From: an uncultured Lentisphaeria bacterium
GTDB taxonomy: Bacteria > Verrucomicrobiota > Lentisphaeria > Victivallales > Victivallaceae
Length of the DNA stretch: 29,526 nucleotides
NCBI GenBank assembly: GCA_937888615.1
Contig: CALABZ010000302.1
Span: 1-29,526 of the forward strand
Reading direction: 5' to 3'
The notes beneath the pieces are model-generated. The model was not told the origin of the DNA. It searched no databases and saw nothing but the letters and a program-made list of their open reading frames with translations. This document shows positions 1 to 8,579 of the stretch, in pieces; the first letter of the stretch is position 1; each line of letters begins with the position of its first letter. The translations under genes and the position numbers were made by a program.

Positions 1-89
1 TATCTTTCAGTTCAAATTAAATTCAACTTCCCATTTCTGCGAGCTTCCCATTACGTCGATAATGTCCTTCTTCCCATTATCGGCGTCGA

Positions 90-641
90 GTGTTCGAGGC
101 GTTCACGGCCGGTTTCATCAAGATGGAACCGTTGCTCGCTATGATTCGCAACCTCTACCGCATTGAGCACGAAGCCAAGGAAAAAGCCGAGGCCAAAGGC
201 ACCGAAACCGCATTGTTCAAGGCCAGAAAAGTAGCTCGCCAGGATTCGGTACAGATTGTCGACGACATCTTTACCTTTTGCCGGAACATCCTGAAAACCG
301 AACTTCCGTCTTCTCCTGTTTTTCAAGCCGTCAATTATGCTTTGAACATCGAAGATGAACTCAAAAAATTCCTCGAAAATCCCAAATTGAACCTCGACAA
401 TAATCCGGCGGAGGCTATGCAAAGATCAATTTCCATAGGACGCCGTAACTGGCTTTTCACCGCCAGCGAAACCGGCGGACAGAACCTCGCCATCCTTTAT
501 TCCTTTGCTGCCACCTGCAAAGCCAACGGCGTCAATTATCGCCAATGGCTTGAAGATGTTCTCGTCCGTATCAATACCACCCCGGCCTCTCAAATTGATT
601 CCCTGCTTCCACACAACTGGAAAAATTCCCAGCCCAAATAA
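90..641 (+). pseudogene. IS66-family transposase, C-terminal remnant
   Basis: The translation matches the C-terminal third of IS66-family DDE transposases: a helical stretch, then LDNNPAEAMQRSISIGRRNWLF, containing the family's D-N-N-x-A-E block with the last catalytic acid, then the SETGGQNLAILYSFAATCKANGVN tail. Family members are about 450-550 aa; here only about 180 residues remain, so the N-terminal zinc-finger-like part and the first two catalytic Asp residues are gone. The GTG at 90 is only where the open frame begins; the same frame has a stop at 60-62, and homology seems to start near FEAFTAGF. It is followed by a terminator-like hairpin and an IS66-type end at 727-775, so the 3' end of the element survives. 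It is non-functional as it stands. Confidence 0.85.
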
Positions 642-695
642 TCTGCTTGCTGATTGACCTTCGCAGCCAATCAGAATGCTCCACTTGCGCCAAAG

Positions 696-718
696 CTGTC
701 CACGGACAGAATTTTTTT
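696..718 (+). terminator. Rho-independent terminator after IS66 remnant 1
   Basis: CTGTC (696-700), loop CACG, GACAG (705-709), then AA and seven T. The hairpin sits about 55 bases after the stop of the first IS66 remnant, before the element's end. Confidence 0.5.
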
Positions 719-726
719 ATTTTAAA

Positions 727-824
727 AAACTTTCAACCCTGTTTGAGCTCAACATGGAGGTGACTGGGCGCTTACAAACTTTCAACCCTGTTTGAGCTCA
801 ACATGGAGGTGACTGGGCGCTTAC
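727..824. repeat. Tandem 49-bp direct repeat of an IS66-type end
   Basis: Two identical 49-bp units lie back to back at 727-775 and 776-824. Each ends ...GACTGGGCGCTTAC; read from the other strand the unit begins GTAAGCGCCCAGTC, which fits the GTAA-type termini of IS66-family elements. The units therefore look like two copies of one transposon right end. The second abuts the minus-strand transposase fragment that starts at 821. Confidence 0.7.
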
Positions 825-1000
825 CGGAGAAGGACATCTTCCAGCCAGGCGCGGAAGTTGACGTTATTGGCTTTGCACGTAGCCGCAAAGCTTTGCAGGG
901 TGGCCAGGTGCTTGCCTCCGCCTTCGCTGCCGGCAAACAGCCAGTTCTTGCGGCCAAGCACAATCGGACGGAGCATATTTTCGGCGGGATATTCTAACAT
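821..1000 (-). pseudogene. IS66-family transposase remnant, inverted
   Basis: Read from 1000 down to 821 this gives a 59-residue open frame beginning MLEYPAENMLRPIVLGRKNWLF and ending NFRAWLEDVLLR. It is the same C-terminal block as the neighbouring remnants but a different, more canonical sequence (LGRKNWLFAGSEGGGKHL), so it comes from another IS66 lineage. Its stop codon is supplied by the TAA inside the GTAAGC end of the adjoining 49-bp repeat, which indicates that another element's end was joined into this gene. At its 5' side it runs into the 18-bp-arm palindrome at 980-1017. Confidence 0.75.
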
Positions 1001-1017
1001 TAGAATATCCCGCCGAA
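980..1017. repeat. Perfect 18-bp-arm inverted repeat at transposon junction
   Basis: Bases 980-997 are the exact reverse complement of 1000-1017, with CA at the centre. The palindrome encodes (L)EYPAE outward on both strands and is where the minus-strand and plus-strand IS66 fragments meet head to head. Confidence 0.9.
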
Positions 1018-1245
1018 GTACAATGCCGCGTTATCTCGCTGATCAGGAAAAACTCTCTTTTTGCCGCCAGTGAGGCCGGCGGACAGAATCTCGCCATCCT
1101 TTATTCCTTTGCCGCCACCTGCAAGGCCAATGGCGTGAATTATCGTCAATGGCTTGAAGATATTCTCGTTCGCATCAATACCGCCTCCGCTGCTCAGATT
1201 GATTCACTACCCCCCCACAACTGGAAAATTTCCCAGTCCAAATAA
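1000..1245 (+). pseudogene. IS66-family transposase, second + strand C-terminal remnant
   Basis: The frame starting at 1000 reads LEYPAEVQCRVISLIRKN, then SLFAASEAGGQNLAILYSFAATC through to SQSK and TAA at 1243-1245. From about 1075 it is nearly the same as the end of the first remnant (90-641) at both DNA and protein level, with scattered substitutions. The D-N-N block is replaced by LEYPAE and the R-P-I segment is degraded. There is no start codon and only about 81 residues remain. A terminator-like hairpin (1315-1331) and a diverged IS66 end (1357-1389) follow, in the same order as after the first remnant, so this is a second, older copy of that 3' end. Confidence 0.75.
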
Positions 1246-1314
1246 CCGGACCCGTTTCACCCGCGTCGTCGTTCGGCTTTTGCCAAAATCAAAATCCACC
1301 ACATAGACCAAGGG

Positions 1315-1331
1315 ATCCCTCCGGGATTTTT
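1315..1331 (+). terminator. Terminator-like hairpin after second + strand IS66 remnant
   Basis: ATCCC (1315-1319), loop TCC, GGGAT (1323-1327), then four more T. The stem is short but well placed 70 bases after the remnant's stop. Confidence 0.4.
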
Positions 1332-1356
1332 CTAATCAAAAATTTCATGCCCTCCC

Positions 1357-1389
1357 TTGAGCTCGACATGGGGCTGACTGGGCGCTTTC
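1357..1389. repeat. Diverged third copy of the IS66 end
   Basis: These 33 bases match the last 33 bases of the 49-bp repeat unit (TTGAGCTC...GGGCGCTT) with four mismatches. It marks the outer end of the second + strand IS66 remnant. Confidence 0.65.
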
Positions 1390-1833
1390 CGACCAAACGG
1401 TCAAAATGAATAGAAAAGTCCATTCGGCAACGCGCTGAAAATCCTTTTTGTGCCAAATTGTAATAACTTCATATCCAATCCATTATGCCGCCGGAGAATT
1501 TTTTCTGCTTGTTTATAAATGGCCGACGTTTTTAAAGTGGAATCTCTTTGTCTACCAGGACTTGCGGCAATGGCTCGATCAACCGTTCACCAAACCGCCG
1601 GAGCCGGAGAATTTTCAGCCGGAATTCGCTTTTTAGGACAGCAGATTTTCAGCAGGGGGGCTACTTTTGAAAAATTGAGTGAAATAGATGAAAATGAGGC
1701 GGCGCAATCAGAAGATTACGCCGTTTGGAAAATTGTTAGGACAGGTGTGAATCAATCCTTTTTTTATCATTCATCATTTGTTGCGGTGAAATTTCGCAAA
1801 GTTCCCAATACAGGTTAAAGTTTGTCCTTAAGG
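1390..1833. other. No supported gene between IS66 debris and the operon end
   Basis: Two overlapping + strand open frames exist (about 1448-1636 and 1519-1818). I recognise no domain in either, see no convincing ribosome binding site, and neither continues a neighbouring gene. The phrase GCCGGAGAATTTT occurs twice (near 1490 and 1608), hinting at old duplicated sequence. I see no clear terminator for the operon that ends at 1834. Confidence 0.5.
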
Positions 1834-2670
1834 TCACTTCACCATAAACCCAAGGATTTTTTCTTTCATTCCGCCGTCAAGTTTCTCAATAACATTTTCC
1901 GGATCTTCTCCGTTAAAGAATCCAAGGGCGTAATTAAAGGTTTTCGACCCGGCTTTTGGATAAAAATCGAATGTCACCATGGCATCCCACATTTTAGCGG
2001 TGATATTATAATATTTTTCACTCCATATAATTATATTTCCAGACTTCTCAAAAGCGCCCTTATTGCTTACCAGAAACATGTTTGATTCCTGCGGGGCATT
2101 GACTCCTTTTTTCATTTCATATGAATTCTCACCATCAAAAATAAAACGCGCGCCTATGAATTTTGTCGCCCCAGGATAACTGTTGAAACGGATGAAATAT
2201 GGATTATCCTTGTTTTCGGGGCTCCACACTATCCTCACAAAGAGAAAATTCGGGAATTCCTCCGAGGAACGTATGGAAAGAGAAGCTCCGTCAAGCTCCC
2301 CCGTCAGAATTCCATCCTTGTAAATTATTTTATCAAGCGATGAACTGACAATATCTTTAAGTTTCTTGGCTCTAAGAATATTCACATTGACAATATTCCA
2401 GCGATTCCATCCCCCCGAAGAACCCTTCGGAGTACCGAAATCAAGACCGAATAAAAAGTCTCCCCATTTTTCAGCGACGGCTTTGCCGGAGGAATCGCGC
2501 AAAATAGTGTAATTTATTTTAGCGCCGTTAGGGAATATGACAGTCTTCTCAAATTTCGTCAAAGACACTCCGTCACGCTTGAATTCTTTATTTTTCTCAT
2601 ACATGCCGGGTTCGATGGCACAAAGAGTGAACGCCGTGATAACAGCCGTAATAGCAAATACCTTTTTCAT
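1834..2670 (-). CDS. Secreted protein of unknown function
   Basis: This is a 278-aa protein with a signal peptide (MKKVFAITAVITAFTLCA, probable cleavage near residue 18). I chose the ATG at 2670 over the one at 2679 because the AGGAG that overlaps the upstream gene's stop lies 9 bases before 2670 but directly touches the earlier ATG. The rest is rich in predicted beta strands and aromatic residues with no motif I recognise. It is the last gene of the DUF4838 operon, so it probably acts in the envelope or outside the cell on the same substrate, perhaps as a lectin-like or beta-sandwich accessory protein. That role is inferred from context only. Confidence 0.75.
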   Translation of the reverse strand: MKKVFAITAVITAFTLCAIEPGMYEKNKEFKRDGVSLTKFEKTVIFPNGAKINYTILRDSSGKAVAEKWGDFLFGLDFGTPKGSSGGWNRWNIVNVNILRAKKLKDIVSSSLDKIIYKDGILTGELDGASLSIRSSEEFPNFLFVRIVWSPENKDNPYFIRFNSYPGATKFIGARFIFDGENSYEMKKGVNAPQESNMFLVSNKGAFEKSGNIIIWSEKYYNITAKMWDAMVTFDFYPKAGSKTFNYALGFFNGEDPENVIEKLDGGMKEKILGFMVK

Positions 2671-2682
2671 CTTCAACATCTC

Positions 2683-4989
2683 CTATTCTATAAATTTAAA
2701 ATCAGCAAAATCGCTGAGGTTGTTGCTCCCGCTCTTATAAGTCGTATTCATGCGCGTGTATTCAGCTTCAGTCCTTTTTGAGTCGGCAACGCGATGACGG
2801 GTAAAGTTGCCCATCCACTTTACTCCGTTTGCGGATGCGGTCGGGAAAATTCCTTTTTTAAAGGCGGAATAAGGAATAAATACTTCCAGAGACCAAAAGT
2901 CCTTTCCCTTGAAAGAAGCGCTTTTAAGTCCAGAGCAGTTCCATGCCGGGTTATCGTTGTGAGCGTCATAAACACCTCCACAACTGTCGATTATGAACTG
3001 GTAGAAATCGCCATCGCCGTTCCCTGAGACATCAATGAATATCTCGATGTTGTCGTTCCACCAGAGAGAGCCGGAGTCGCGTCCTGAATGTTTCGTCATT
3101 AGTTTTTCAGGAGTCGGCTCAGAAAGTCGGAAGCCGAAAGTAACTCCGCGCGGAGTCCAGACGGCCTGAACGGCAGTCGGAAAAACCGGCTTCGATACTT
3201 TCTTGTCTAGCGCCCTGACAAATTCATTCGGTTCAGCGTTCTTCCAGGCATAATCGTCAAGCTTGCCGTCTATGATCGGGTCATTCCCTGCTTTCTGAAG
3301 CATGAGCGGGCGGAGAGCCTTGCCGGAGGCAAACGCGGCTGATTCACGAAAAAAATCGGCGAACGGCTCGGCATAATAATTGAGTCTCTTCAGTACGAGC
3401 TGATCTTTTCCGGCCAATTTAAACGCCTCCTTGAGAAGGGCCTCCATTTTTACGACATCCCTGCGCGGAAAACTTTCGGTATACATGCTTTTCGCGGACA
3501 TCTTTCCGTTTTTCCAAAGATTTTTTTCCCATCCGTCGATCTGCATCTGAACAAGTTCGCGCATCGGCTTTGCGGCCAGGCCGTACATGCGTTCAGCATA
3601 TGAGTCAAGTACAGCTTTTACGTTTATTTCAGGATTCCAAAGCGCCTTCATCCAAAAATAGATGGAAATGTTCTGGCGTGAGTGATCGTCCATCCCATTT
3701 ATAAAACTGCCGAAACTCTTGTTGATATTGTTTTTGTAATGGCTCAGTATCGTATTCGGAAAAAGATAGGGCACCGCGGTTCTGTCCTCGGGCCAGCACA
3801 GATAGTGCCAGTTCTGTATTTTGCGGCCTGTCGCCTTGACCCAGTCGTCTATTATCTTCTGCTCCCTGCTACGTATTGAAGGCTCTTTGAAGAGCGCGAG
3901 ACCAGGCATGGAACATACCTGAACTTCGACATTTCCCCTGAATTTTGCATTGGGAGGACACTCCACATAATTCAGATATGCCAGATATATCACCGTCATA
4001 TCGGGATATTCTTCCGCAATGGCCTGAGATAGTTTCCTGACAAAACACGTCATAATCTTCGAAGACGTTCCGGCTTCTCCGTCGTTGGGATCGAAAAGTT
4101 TTCTGCAGTCTTTGCATGAACACAAAACCTGCGCATCCGCCGGTGAAACGGTAACCGCGTTGCCCACGATGAAATGGGATTTCCTTCCACCGGCACGTTC
4201 CTCTTTTATTCTGTCAATATAAAACTTCAATGTTCCGGGATTCCCGTAACAGAGCATTTCGAAATCGCGCGTGCCGTTTGAACGTAGCTGGAATATCTCT
4301 GGAGAGGATTTGCCGTACCCTTCCGTTATAAGTAGCCGGGGATAGGGCGCATGAACCTTAAGTTGCACACCGTGAAGATTGTTGGTACGCAGGAAACGGA
4401 AGAAATCTGTAAATACGCGCTTGGGGCCACCCCGTTTTGCACCGGCATCTGGCCAAATCACACGCATTTCAAAGCGCGGGCTGTCGCTGTATGAAAACGG
4501 TTTTACTTCCAAAGATTGCCTTTTTATAAATGACGTACCGCCATAAGCTTCAGGAAAATATTTTCTCACTCCCAGCACCCGCTCTGAAAAATCGTATATT
4601 CCCCACTCCATCCCTTTGGATGAGCCGGTATTGTTTCCGTAAATATATATTTTATTTCTCTGCGCGGTTTTTATTTCGAATCCGTCCGCCGGGAGTTTCG
4701 GGTTCGCGCGAATAACGATTGCGGGCCCCTTCACATCGCCTGTCACTATTTTAGCTGTAACGCTGCCCGAAGTGCCGTTAAGAAAGCTTGCGAGATCGTC
4801 AACCGCCGCCTTTAACGACGGAGTAAGATTTTCAGGCACGGAAATTACCGGTACCACACGGGATCTTTCGATAATACGTACATTTTCATGTTTCGGTGCA
4901 GGCGCATATTTCACAGGACTCAGATCCGTATCGTAAAACGCCATCAGCGGAAGAGCTGCGAAAAGAAGCGGTCTAGTTTTTTTCAGCAT
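2683..4989 (-). CDS. DUF4838 protein with CBM9-like C-terminal domain
   Basis: 768 aa. It begins with a hydrophobic leader (MLKKTRPLLFAALPLMAF), probably a signal peptide. Residues about 50-165 look like the alpha/beta N-terminal domain found before GH67/GH20-type catalytic domains (SSKGMEWGIYDFSERVLGVRKYFP). Residues about 170-500 are the DUF4838 region, a TIM-barrel-like domain, with a C-x-C-x-x-C cluster at 290-295 and a WHYLCWPEDRT segment. From about 575 to the end is a DOMON/CBM9-type beta-sandwich (DPIIDGKLDDYAW, WNDNIEIFID, WSLEVFIPYSAF). DUF4838 proteins are regarded as glycosidase-like but the reaction is not established to my knowledge. It starts 3 bases after the stop of the upstream paralogue, so translation is probably coupled. 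Likely role: binding and processing of a glycan outside the cytoplasm. Confidence 0.85.
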   Translation of the reverse strand: MLKKTRPLLFAALPLMAFYDTDLSPVKYAPAPKHENVRIIERSRVVPVISVPENLTPSLKAAVDDLASFLNGTSGSVTAKIVTGDVKGPAIVIRANPKLPADGFEIKTAQRNKIYIYGNNTGSSKGMEWGIYDFSERVLGVRKYFPEAYGGTSFIKRQSLEVKPFSYSDSPRFEMRVIWPDAGAKRGGPKRVFTDFFRFLRTNNLHGVQLKVHAPYPRLLITEGYGKSSPEIFQLRSNGTRDFEMLCYGNPGTLKFYIDRIKEERAGGRKSHFIVGNAVTVSPADAQVLCSCKDCRKLFDPNDGEAGTSSKIMTCFVRKLSQAIAEEYPDMTVIYLAYLNYVECPPNAKFRGNVEVQVCSMPGLALFKEPSIRSREQKIIDDWVKATGRKIQNWHYLCWPEDRTAVPYLFPNTILSHYKNNINKSFGSFINGMDDHSRQNISIYFWMKALWNPEINVKAVLDSYAERMYGLAAKPMRELVQMQIDGWEKNLWKNGKMSAKSMYTESFPRRDVVKMEALLKEAFKLAGKDQLVLKRLNYYAEPFADFFRESAAFASGKALRPLMLQKAGNDPIIDGKLDDYAWKNAEPNEFVRALDKKVSKPVFPTAVQAVWTPRGVTFGFRLSEPTPEKLMTKHSGRDSGSLWWNDNIEIFIDVSGNGDGDFYQFIIDSCGGVYDAHNDNPAWNCSGLKSASFKGKDFWSLEVFIPYSAFKKGIFPTASANGVKWMGNFTRHRVADSKRTEAEYTRMNTTYKSGSNNLSDFADFKFIE

Positions 4990-4992
4990 GGC

Positions 4993-7896
4993 TTATTTCT
5001 CTTCAAAAAGATTGTTTCTAAATTTGGAGTTTTTGCCCGGATCAAGGGCGGATTTATTGTTAGCTCTTATCACGAAACCTTTCATAAACACGCTTGCCCC
5101 ATTAAGTCGTACGTTCTCAAGTCGCGGTTTCGTACCGGCTGCGGCGAAGATGTTGAGTCTGTGACCATTCATTGCCTTCACAACCGCAGGAGGGATGATA
5201 AGCGAAGATACGCTACCGTCTGAAAACTCAAGTGTCCAATCGGAATTCCATGGGACTTTCGGAAGCTTTGTCACATCGTCTCCGGCGAAGTTTCCCGGCA
5301 ACGTCTCCAGCTTCAAACTTTTTTCAGATCTTCTGTCGTTCACTTTCACAACACGAATCACGACAGTTTTTCCCGTCAGCGTCGCAGTAAACTTTCCGTC
5401 TGTCACAGGTTTTTCCGAGAGTTTTATATCATTGGCAAACACCGTGCATGGAACGCCGTCATTTTCCCAGGAGAGCTCAAGCTTGCCGTTCACGAACCGT
5501 CCCGTCAAGCCCTCCACCGGGAGAAGCCGCGCGGCTTCCAATCTTTCAAGAACGGAGATTGCGTATTCCCCGACGCAGCAAGGTTTTTCAAAGTCGACGG
5601 CGAACTTATCACGCGCAGCCTCAAGGATAAGCGTTTTACCGTCTTTTGAGAGCTGAACCGAAACGTTTTTCCAGTTTTTCCCAAGCGCGACTACTGGAAC
5701 AGAAGCATTTGCGTTTCCATCCATAACGGTAATAGTTTTCGCCTTGCCGGCATCAATAACGCCGGTCCCGGTTATTGCGACTTCTTGTGAATCAAGGAAG
5801 CAGAGAAGGCCATGGGGGTTGATAATATTAAACGATATTTTCAGTTTTGCGTCGTAAATATTTTTTCCGATGCTGTACTTATATGTCTTGGAGAGATCGC
5901 TCTTTTCAAAAAAGATTTTCTTCGCAGAAACCGCCTTTACAGAAGATGAAACGTTAAATGAAGAGTTCTTAAGCGTGTAGACACTTTTTCCTTCTATCGC
6001 GCGGGGCTCCCACCAGATATTGGTTCGGACGCCGAAGGTGATGATGTTTCCGTCGTATTTGAAACCGTTCCCGGAATTAAGTCCGAAAATATTCTCGAGC
6101 GTAAGAATATGACGCTTCGTCTTTTTGTCAAGGATACCTACACGGCCGTCAATAACCGGGAAAAACTCAAGTTTTATTTTCTGAGTCTCAAGAACATATC
6201 CGGCTTTTCCTCCGACCGTTTTCATATAGAGCGACTTCTGCCATGCTCTATCTCCGAATTCAGAAACGCGCGCACCTTTCGCGAACGCATCTGCCATAAG
6301 TTCAGATGATGACGCGAGCGACTTGTCGCCTCCGGGAAGAAGCCAAACGGAACCATCGTCAAGAACTGCTCTTTCAAGCGATCTTTCCGGACTATAAAGA
6401 AGAGCCGCAAAAGACTGCGTGTAGATCTCCTTTACGTTTTCCTTGTAAACGGCTTTTGCCGAAGCGTCTTCAAAGACTTTACGGGCTTCAATAAAATCAT
6501 TTCCCGCGAAGAACACGTTCTTTATATTTTCAGGTTTTCCGCCGTAGATCGCATTATGTACGCTTTTTACTTTTGCTGCTTTGTCCTGAAGTTTTTTGAG
6601 ATAGTCGAAGAGTATTTTCCCCGATTCTTCTCCACAGTATAGCTTCAGGAACTCTTCTTCCGATCTTTCAATATCGTTATTCACATTCCAGAGAGTACGG
6701 GCGAAAATCCATTCGCGAAGCCGGAAAAAGTCTCCCCCGTCAACCATCTGCGGATAAAATCCGCGGAACCCAAGCTCTTTAAAAAACCTTATATCTTCGC
6801 ACCGCGCCTTGATATTAGGGAAAGGCGCAATGCAAAAGCTGAAATTCACCGACCAGTCCCATACATTCATATGCGACGCGGCGGGCCTCCACTTTTCAAG
6901 AAGCTTCGTTGAAGCCATTGTCCCGGCATAATGACTTTTCATATGATCCCCAGTGTTGACATAGGTAAGATAAAGGTTTCTGTGAAGCGGCAGGAGTTTA
7001 TCATTTTTAAGCGGCGGGACTGCCGTATTGAGATACGCAAACGTGATAATCTTTTTTGCAGGATAACGTTTCTCTAGCTTCGCAAGTATACTGTTGAGTC
7101 CGATAAGGGCCGGAGCGTTGGGCGAGGAATACTCACTGACAAGCTTCTGACATTTTTCACAGAAACAATTCACCGAATCATCGTCCTGTCCCATTCGCAG
7201 AAAGACGTTGTCGGGCAGTTTTTCAAAAGCCCGCCCTATATTCCTGCCGAGTTCCTCCAACATTGCCTGGTTTGTCCAGCAGAACCAATGAAGTTTTGCC
7301 TCACGTCTGCCGTCCTTCCAAGCGGGATACCATTCAGGGTGTTTTGTGAAATATTCCAAAGGCGGAAGATATTTGTAATTGCAGTGATAAGCCAATCCAG
7401 AAAGTTCGGCTGAGAGCTTGTTGCGGCGAGCCCAGGTTTTGTCAAACGCACTGTTTCCAGGGGCGGCGATGATACCGCGATCAAGATACGATGGCTCTAT
7501 GATTTTTGGGGAAGTATTATCGATAACGAGCTTCTCATGTTTCGGAATGAATTCAAAATCTTTTGCAAGGAACCGACACCCCCAGACATCATCAAGAAGA
7601 TAATATATTCCGTTGCGGAGCCCGTTTTCTCCGGGGCTTGAGATACTAACCTTTCCGTCCGAAACGGAAAAAGTGAATCCTTCTCCTGACGAATTTCCAC
7701 CCTTTTTCAATACGATGGATTTTAGACCTGCGCCGTCGCACAGACGTATTCCGGACATCTTGTATATATACTCCTTTAGATCTTTCACGGCTGGATCGGA
7801 GGAATTCCAGGCATTAATGGTAAAATCTCCGGTTACCTGCATTCCGAACGAAAAGAAGGGAACGCAGAAAATCAATATAATAGTCTTTTTCAGCAT
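4993..7896 (-). CDS. DUF4838 domain-containing secreted protein (large)
   Basis: 967 aa with signal peptide MLKKTIILIFCVPFFSFGM. An N-terminal GH67N/GH20b-like domain (SSPGENGLRNGIYYLLDDVWGCRFL, about residues 25-125) is followed by the DUF4838 barrel-like domain (about 135-430) with FLRMGQDDDSVNCFCEKC; the cluster C-x-C-x-x-C at 244-249 matches that of the next gene. The C-terminal half is beta-rich with no identified fold. Its last 60 residues (RLENVRLNGASVFMKGFVIR) resemble turns of a parallel beta-helix and end abruptly, so a domain may have been lost. It starts right after the pseudopilin stop (2 bases between) with little Shine-Dalgarno sequence, suggesting coupling. Like its neighbour it is probably an exported glycoside-hydrolase-like protein; the substrate is unknown. 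Confidence 0.85.
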   Translation of the reverse strand: MLKKTIILIFCVPFFSFGMQVTGDFTINAWNSSDPAVKDLKEYIYKMSGIRLCDGAGLKSIVLKKGGNSSGEGFTFSVSDGKVSISSPGENGLRNGIYYLLDDVWGCRFLAKDFEFIPKHEKLVIDNTSPKIIEPSYLDRGIIAAPGNSAFDKTWARRNKLSAELSGLAYHCNYKYLPPLEYFTKHPEWYPAWKDGRREAKLHWFCWTNQAMLEELGRNIGRAFEKLPDNVFLRMGQDDDSVNCFCEKCQKLVSEYSSPNAPALIGLNSILAKLEKRYPAKKIITFAYLNTAVPPLKNDKLLPLHRNLYLTYVNTGDHMKSHYAGTMASTKLLEKWRPAASHMNVWDWSVNFSFCIAPFPNIKARCEDIRFFKELGFRGFYPQMVDGGDFFRLREWIFARTLWNVNNDIERSEEEFLKLYCGEESGKILFDYLKKLQDKAAKVKSVHNAIYGGKPENIKNVFFAGNDFIEARKVFEDASAKAVYKENVKEIYTQSFAALLYSPERSLERAVLDDGSVWLLPGGDKSLASSSELMADAFAKGARVSEFGDRAWQKSLYMKTVGGKAGYVLETQKIKLEFFPVIDGRVGILDKKTKRHILTLENIFGLNSGNGFKYDGNIITFGVRTNIWWEPRAIEGKSVYTLKNSSFNVSSSVKAVSAKKIFFEKSDLSKTYKYSIGKNIYDAKLKISFNIINPHGLLCFLDSQEVAITGTGVIDAGKAKTITVMDGNANASVPVVALGKNWKNVSVQLSKDGKTLILEAARDKFAVDFEKPCCVGEYAISVLERLEAARLLPVEGLTGRFVNGKLELSWENDGVPCTVFANDIKLSEKPVTDGKFTATLTGKTVVIRVVKVNDRRSEKSLKLETLPGNFAGDDVTKLPKVPWNSDWTLEFSDGSVSSLIIPPAVVKAMNGHRLNIFAAAGTKPRLENVRLNGASVFMKGFVIRANNKSALDPGKNSKFRNNLFEEK

Positions 7897-7898
7897 CT

Positions 7899-8579
7899 TT
7901 AAAACTCTGTACGCCCGACAAATATCTGCGTCTCGTCAGTCACAGGCTGACCCTTCTGACCAGTAGGTATCTCAAGCCGCTTGCGCATTTCCACATGACC
8001 GTCCACAAATCCGACTCCAGCACGGGTTTTTGAGTCGTGCCAATAGCCTATATAGTGGCTTCCATAAACGAAATCCGCACCTTGTGCCTCCTTTTCAACA
8101 GTAAGCATTGCACGTCCCGGATAGCGTGATTTGCCTATCTTCCTAGAAATGTCGGCGCTATACCCTGCGGTCAAAGCGAAATTTAAGCCGTAAATTGTAC
8201 GAGGTTTATAAGATGCGAGATAGTCAGTTACCGGAAATTCAGGGCAGCGGTAAATAGTGTTTAAGTTTTGCGCAACCTTCGCGCTGGTATCCCAATACCC
8301 CGGCATCGGCATTTTTGCAAGGTTGGCGACGTATTCCATAAAACATGAGTTGTAACTGCCATTTGATGATGTCTTGTACGGAGTCGGGAAATGTCCGTCA
8401 AAGGCTTCACAATAATTGTTTATTACATACCAATATTGACGCAGATTGTTCAGGCATGCAATCGTTTTGGCTCTGCTGCGCGCCTTGTTGAGCGCCGGCA
8501 GCAGCATTGAGGCGAGGATTCCTATAATGGCAATCACAACAAGAAGCTCTATTAGTGTGAAAATTTTCTGACTTTTCAT
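7899..8579 (-). CDS. Prepilin-type N-terminal cleavage/methylation domain protein (pseudopilin)
   Basis: 226 aa. The N-terminus MKSQKI-FTLIELLVVIAIIGILASML is a type IV/type II secretion prepilin signal: a short basic leader, the FTLIE pentad with the conserved Glu at +5, and a hydrophobic helix. The residue before the cleavage point is Ile, where Gly is usual. The C-terminal half carries the H...DGH signature of the large Planctomycetes/Verrucomicrobia/Lentisphaerae pseudopilin family (HDSKTRAGVGFVDGHV), with 11 residues between His and DG rather than the commoner nine. AAGGAG lies 7 bases before the ATG. Such proteins are abundant in Lentisphaerota and often sit with polysaccharide-degrading genes; their exact role is not known. 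Confidence 0.92.
   Translation of the reverse strand: MKSQKIFTLIELLVVIAIIGILASMLLPALNKARSRAKTIACLNNLRQYWYVINNYCEAFDGHFPTPYKTSSNGSYNSCFMEYVANLAKMPMPGYWDTSAKVAQNLNTIYRCPEFPVTDYLASYKPRTIYGLNFALTAGYSADISRKIGKSRYPGRAMLTVEKEAQGADFVYGSHYIGYWHDSKTRAGVGFVDGHVEMRKRLEIPTGQKGQPVTDETQIFVGRTEF

Noticed and set aside
727..824. Two direct repeats as a minimal CRISPR array
   Set aside because: The units abut with no spacers, and match IS66-type ends.
1448..1818. Two small + strand frames left of the DUF4838 operon
   Set aside because: No motif, no ribosome binding site, and they overlap each other; treated as non-coding debris.
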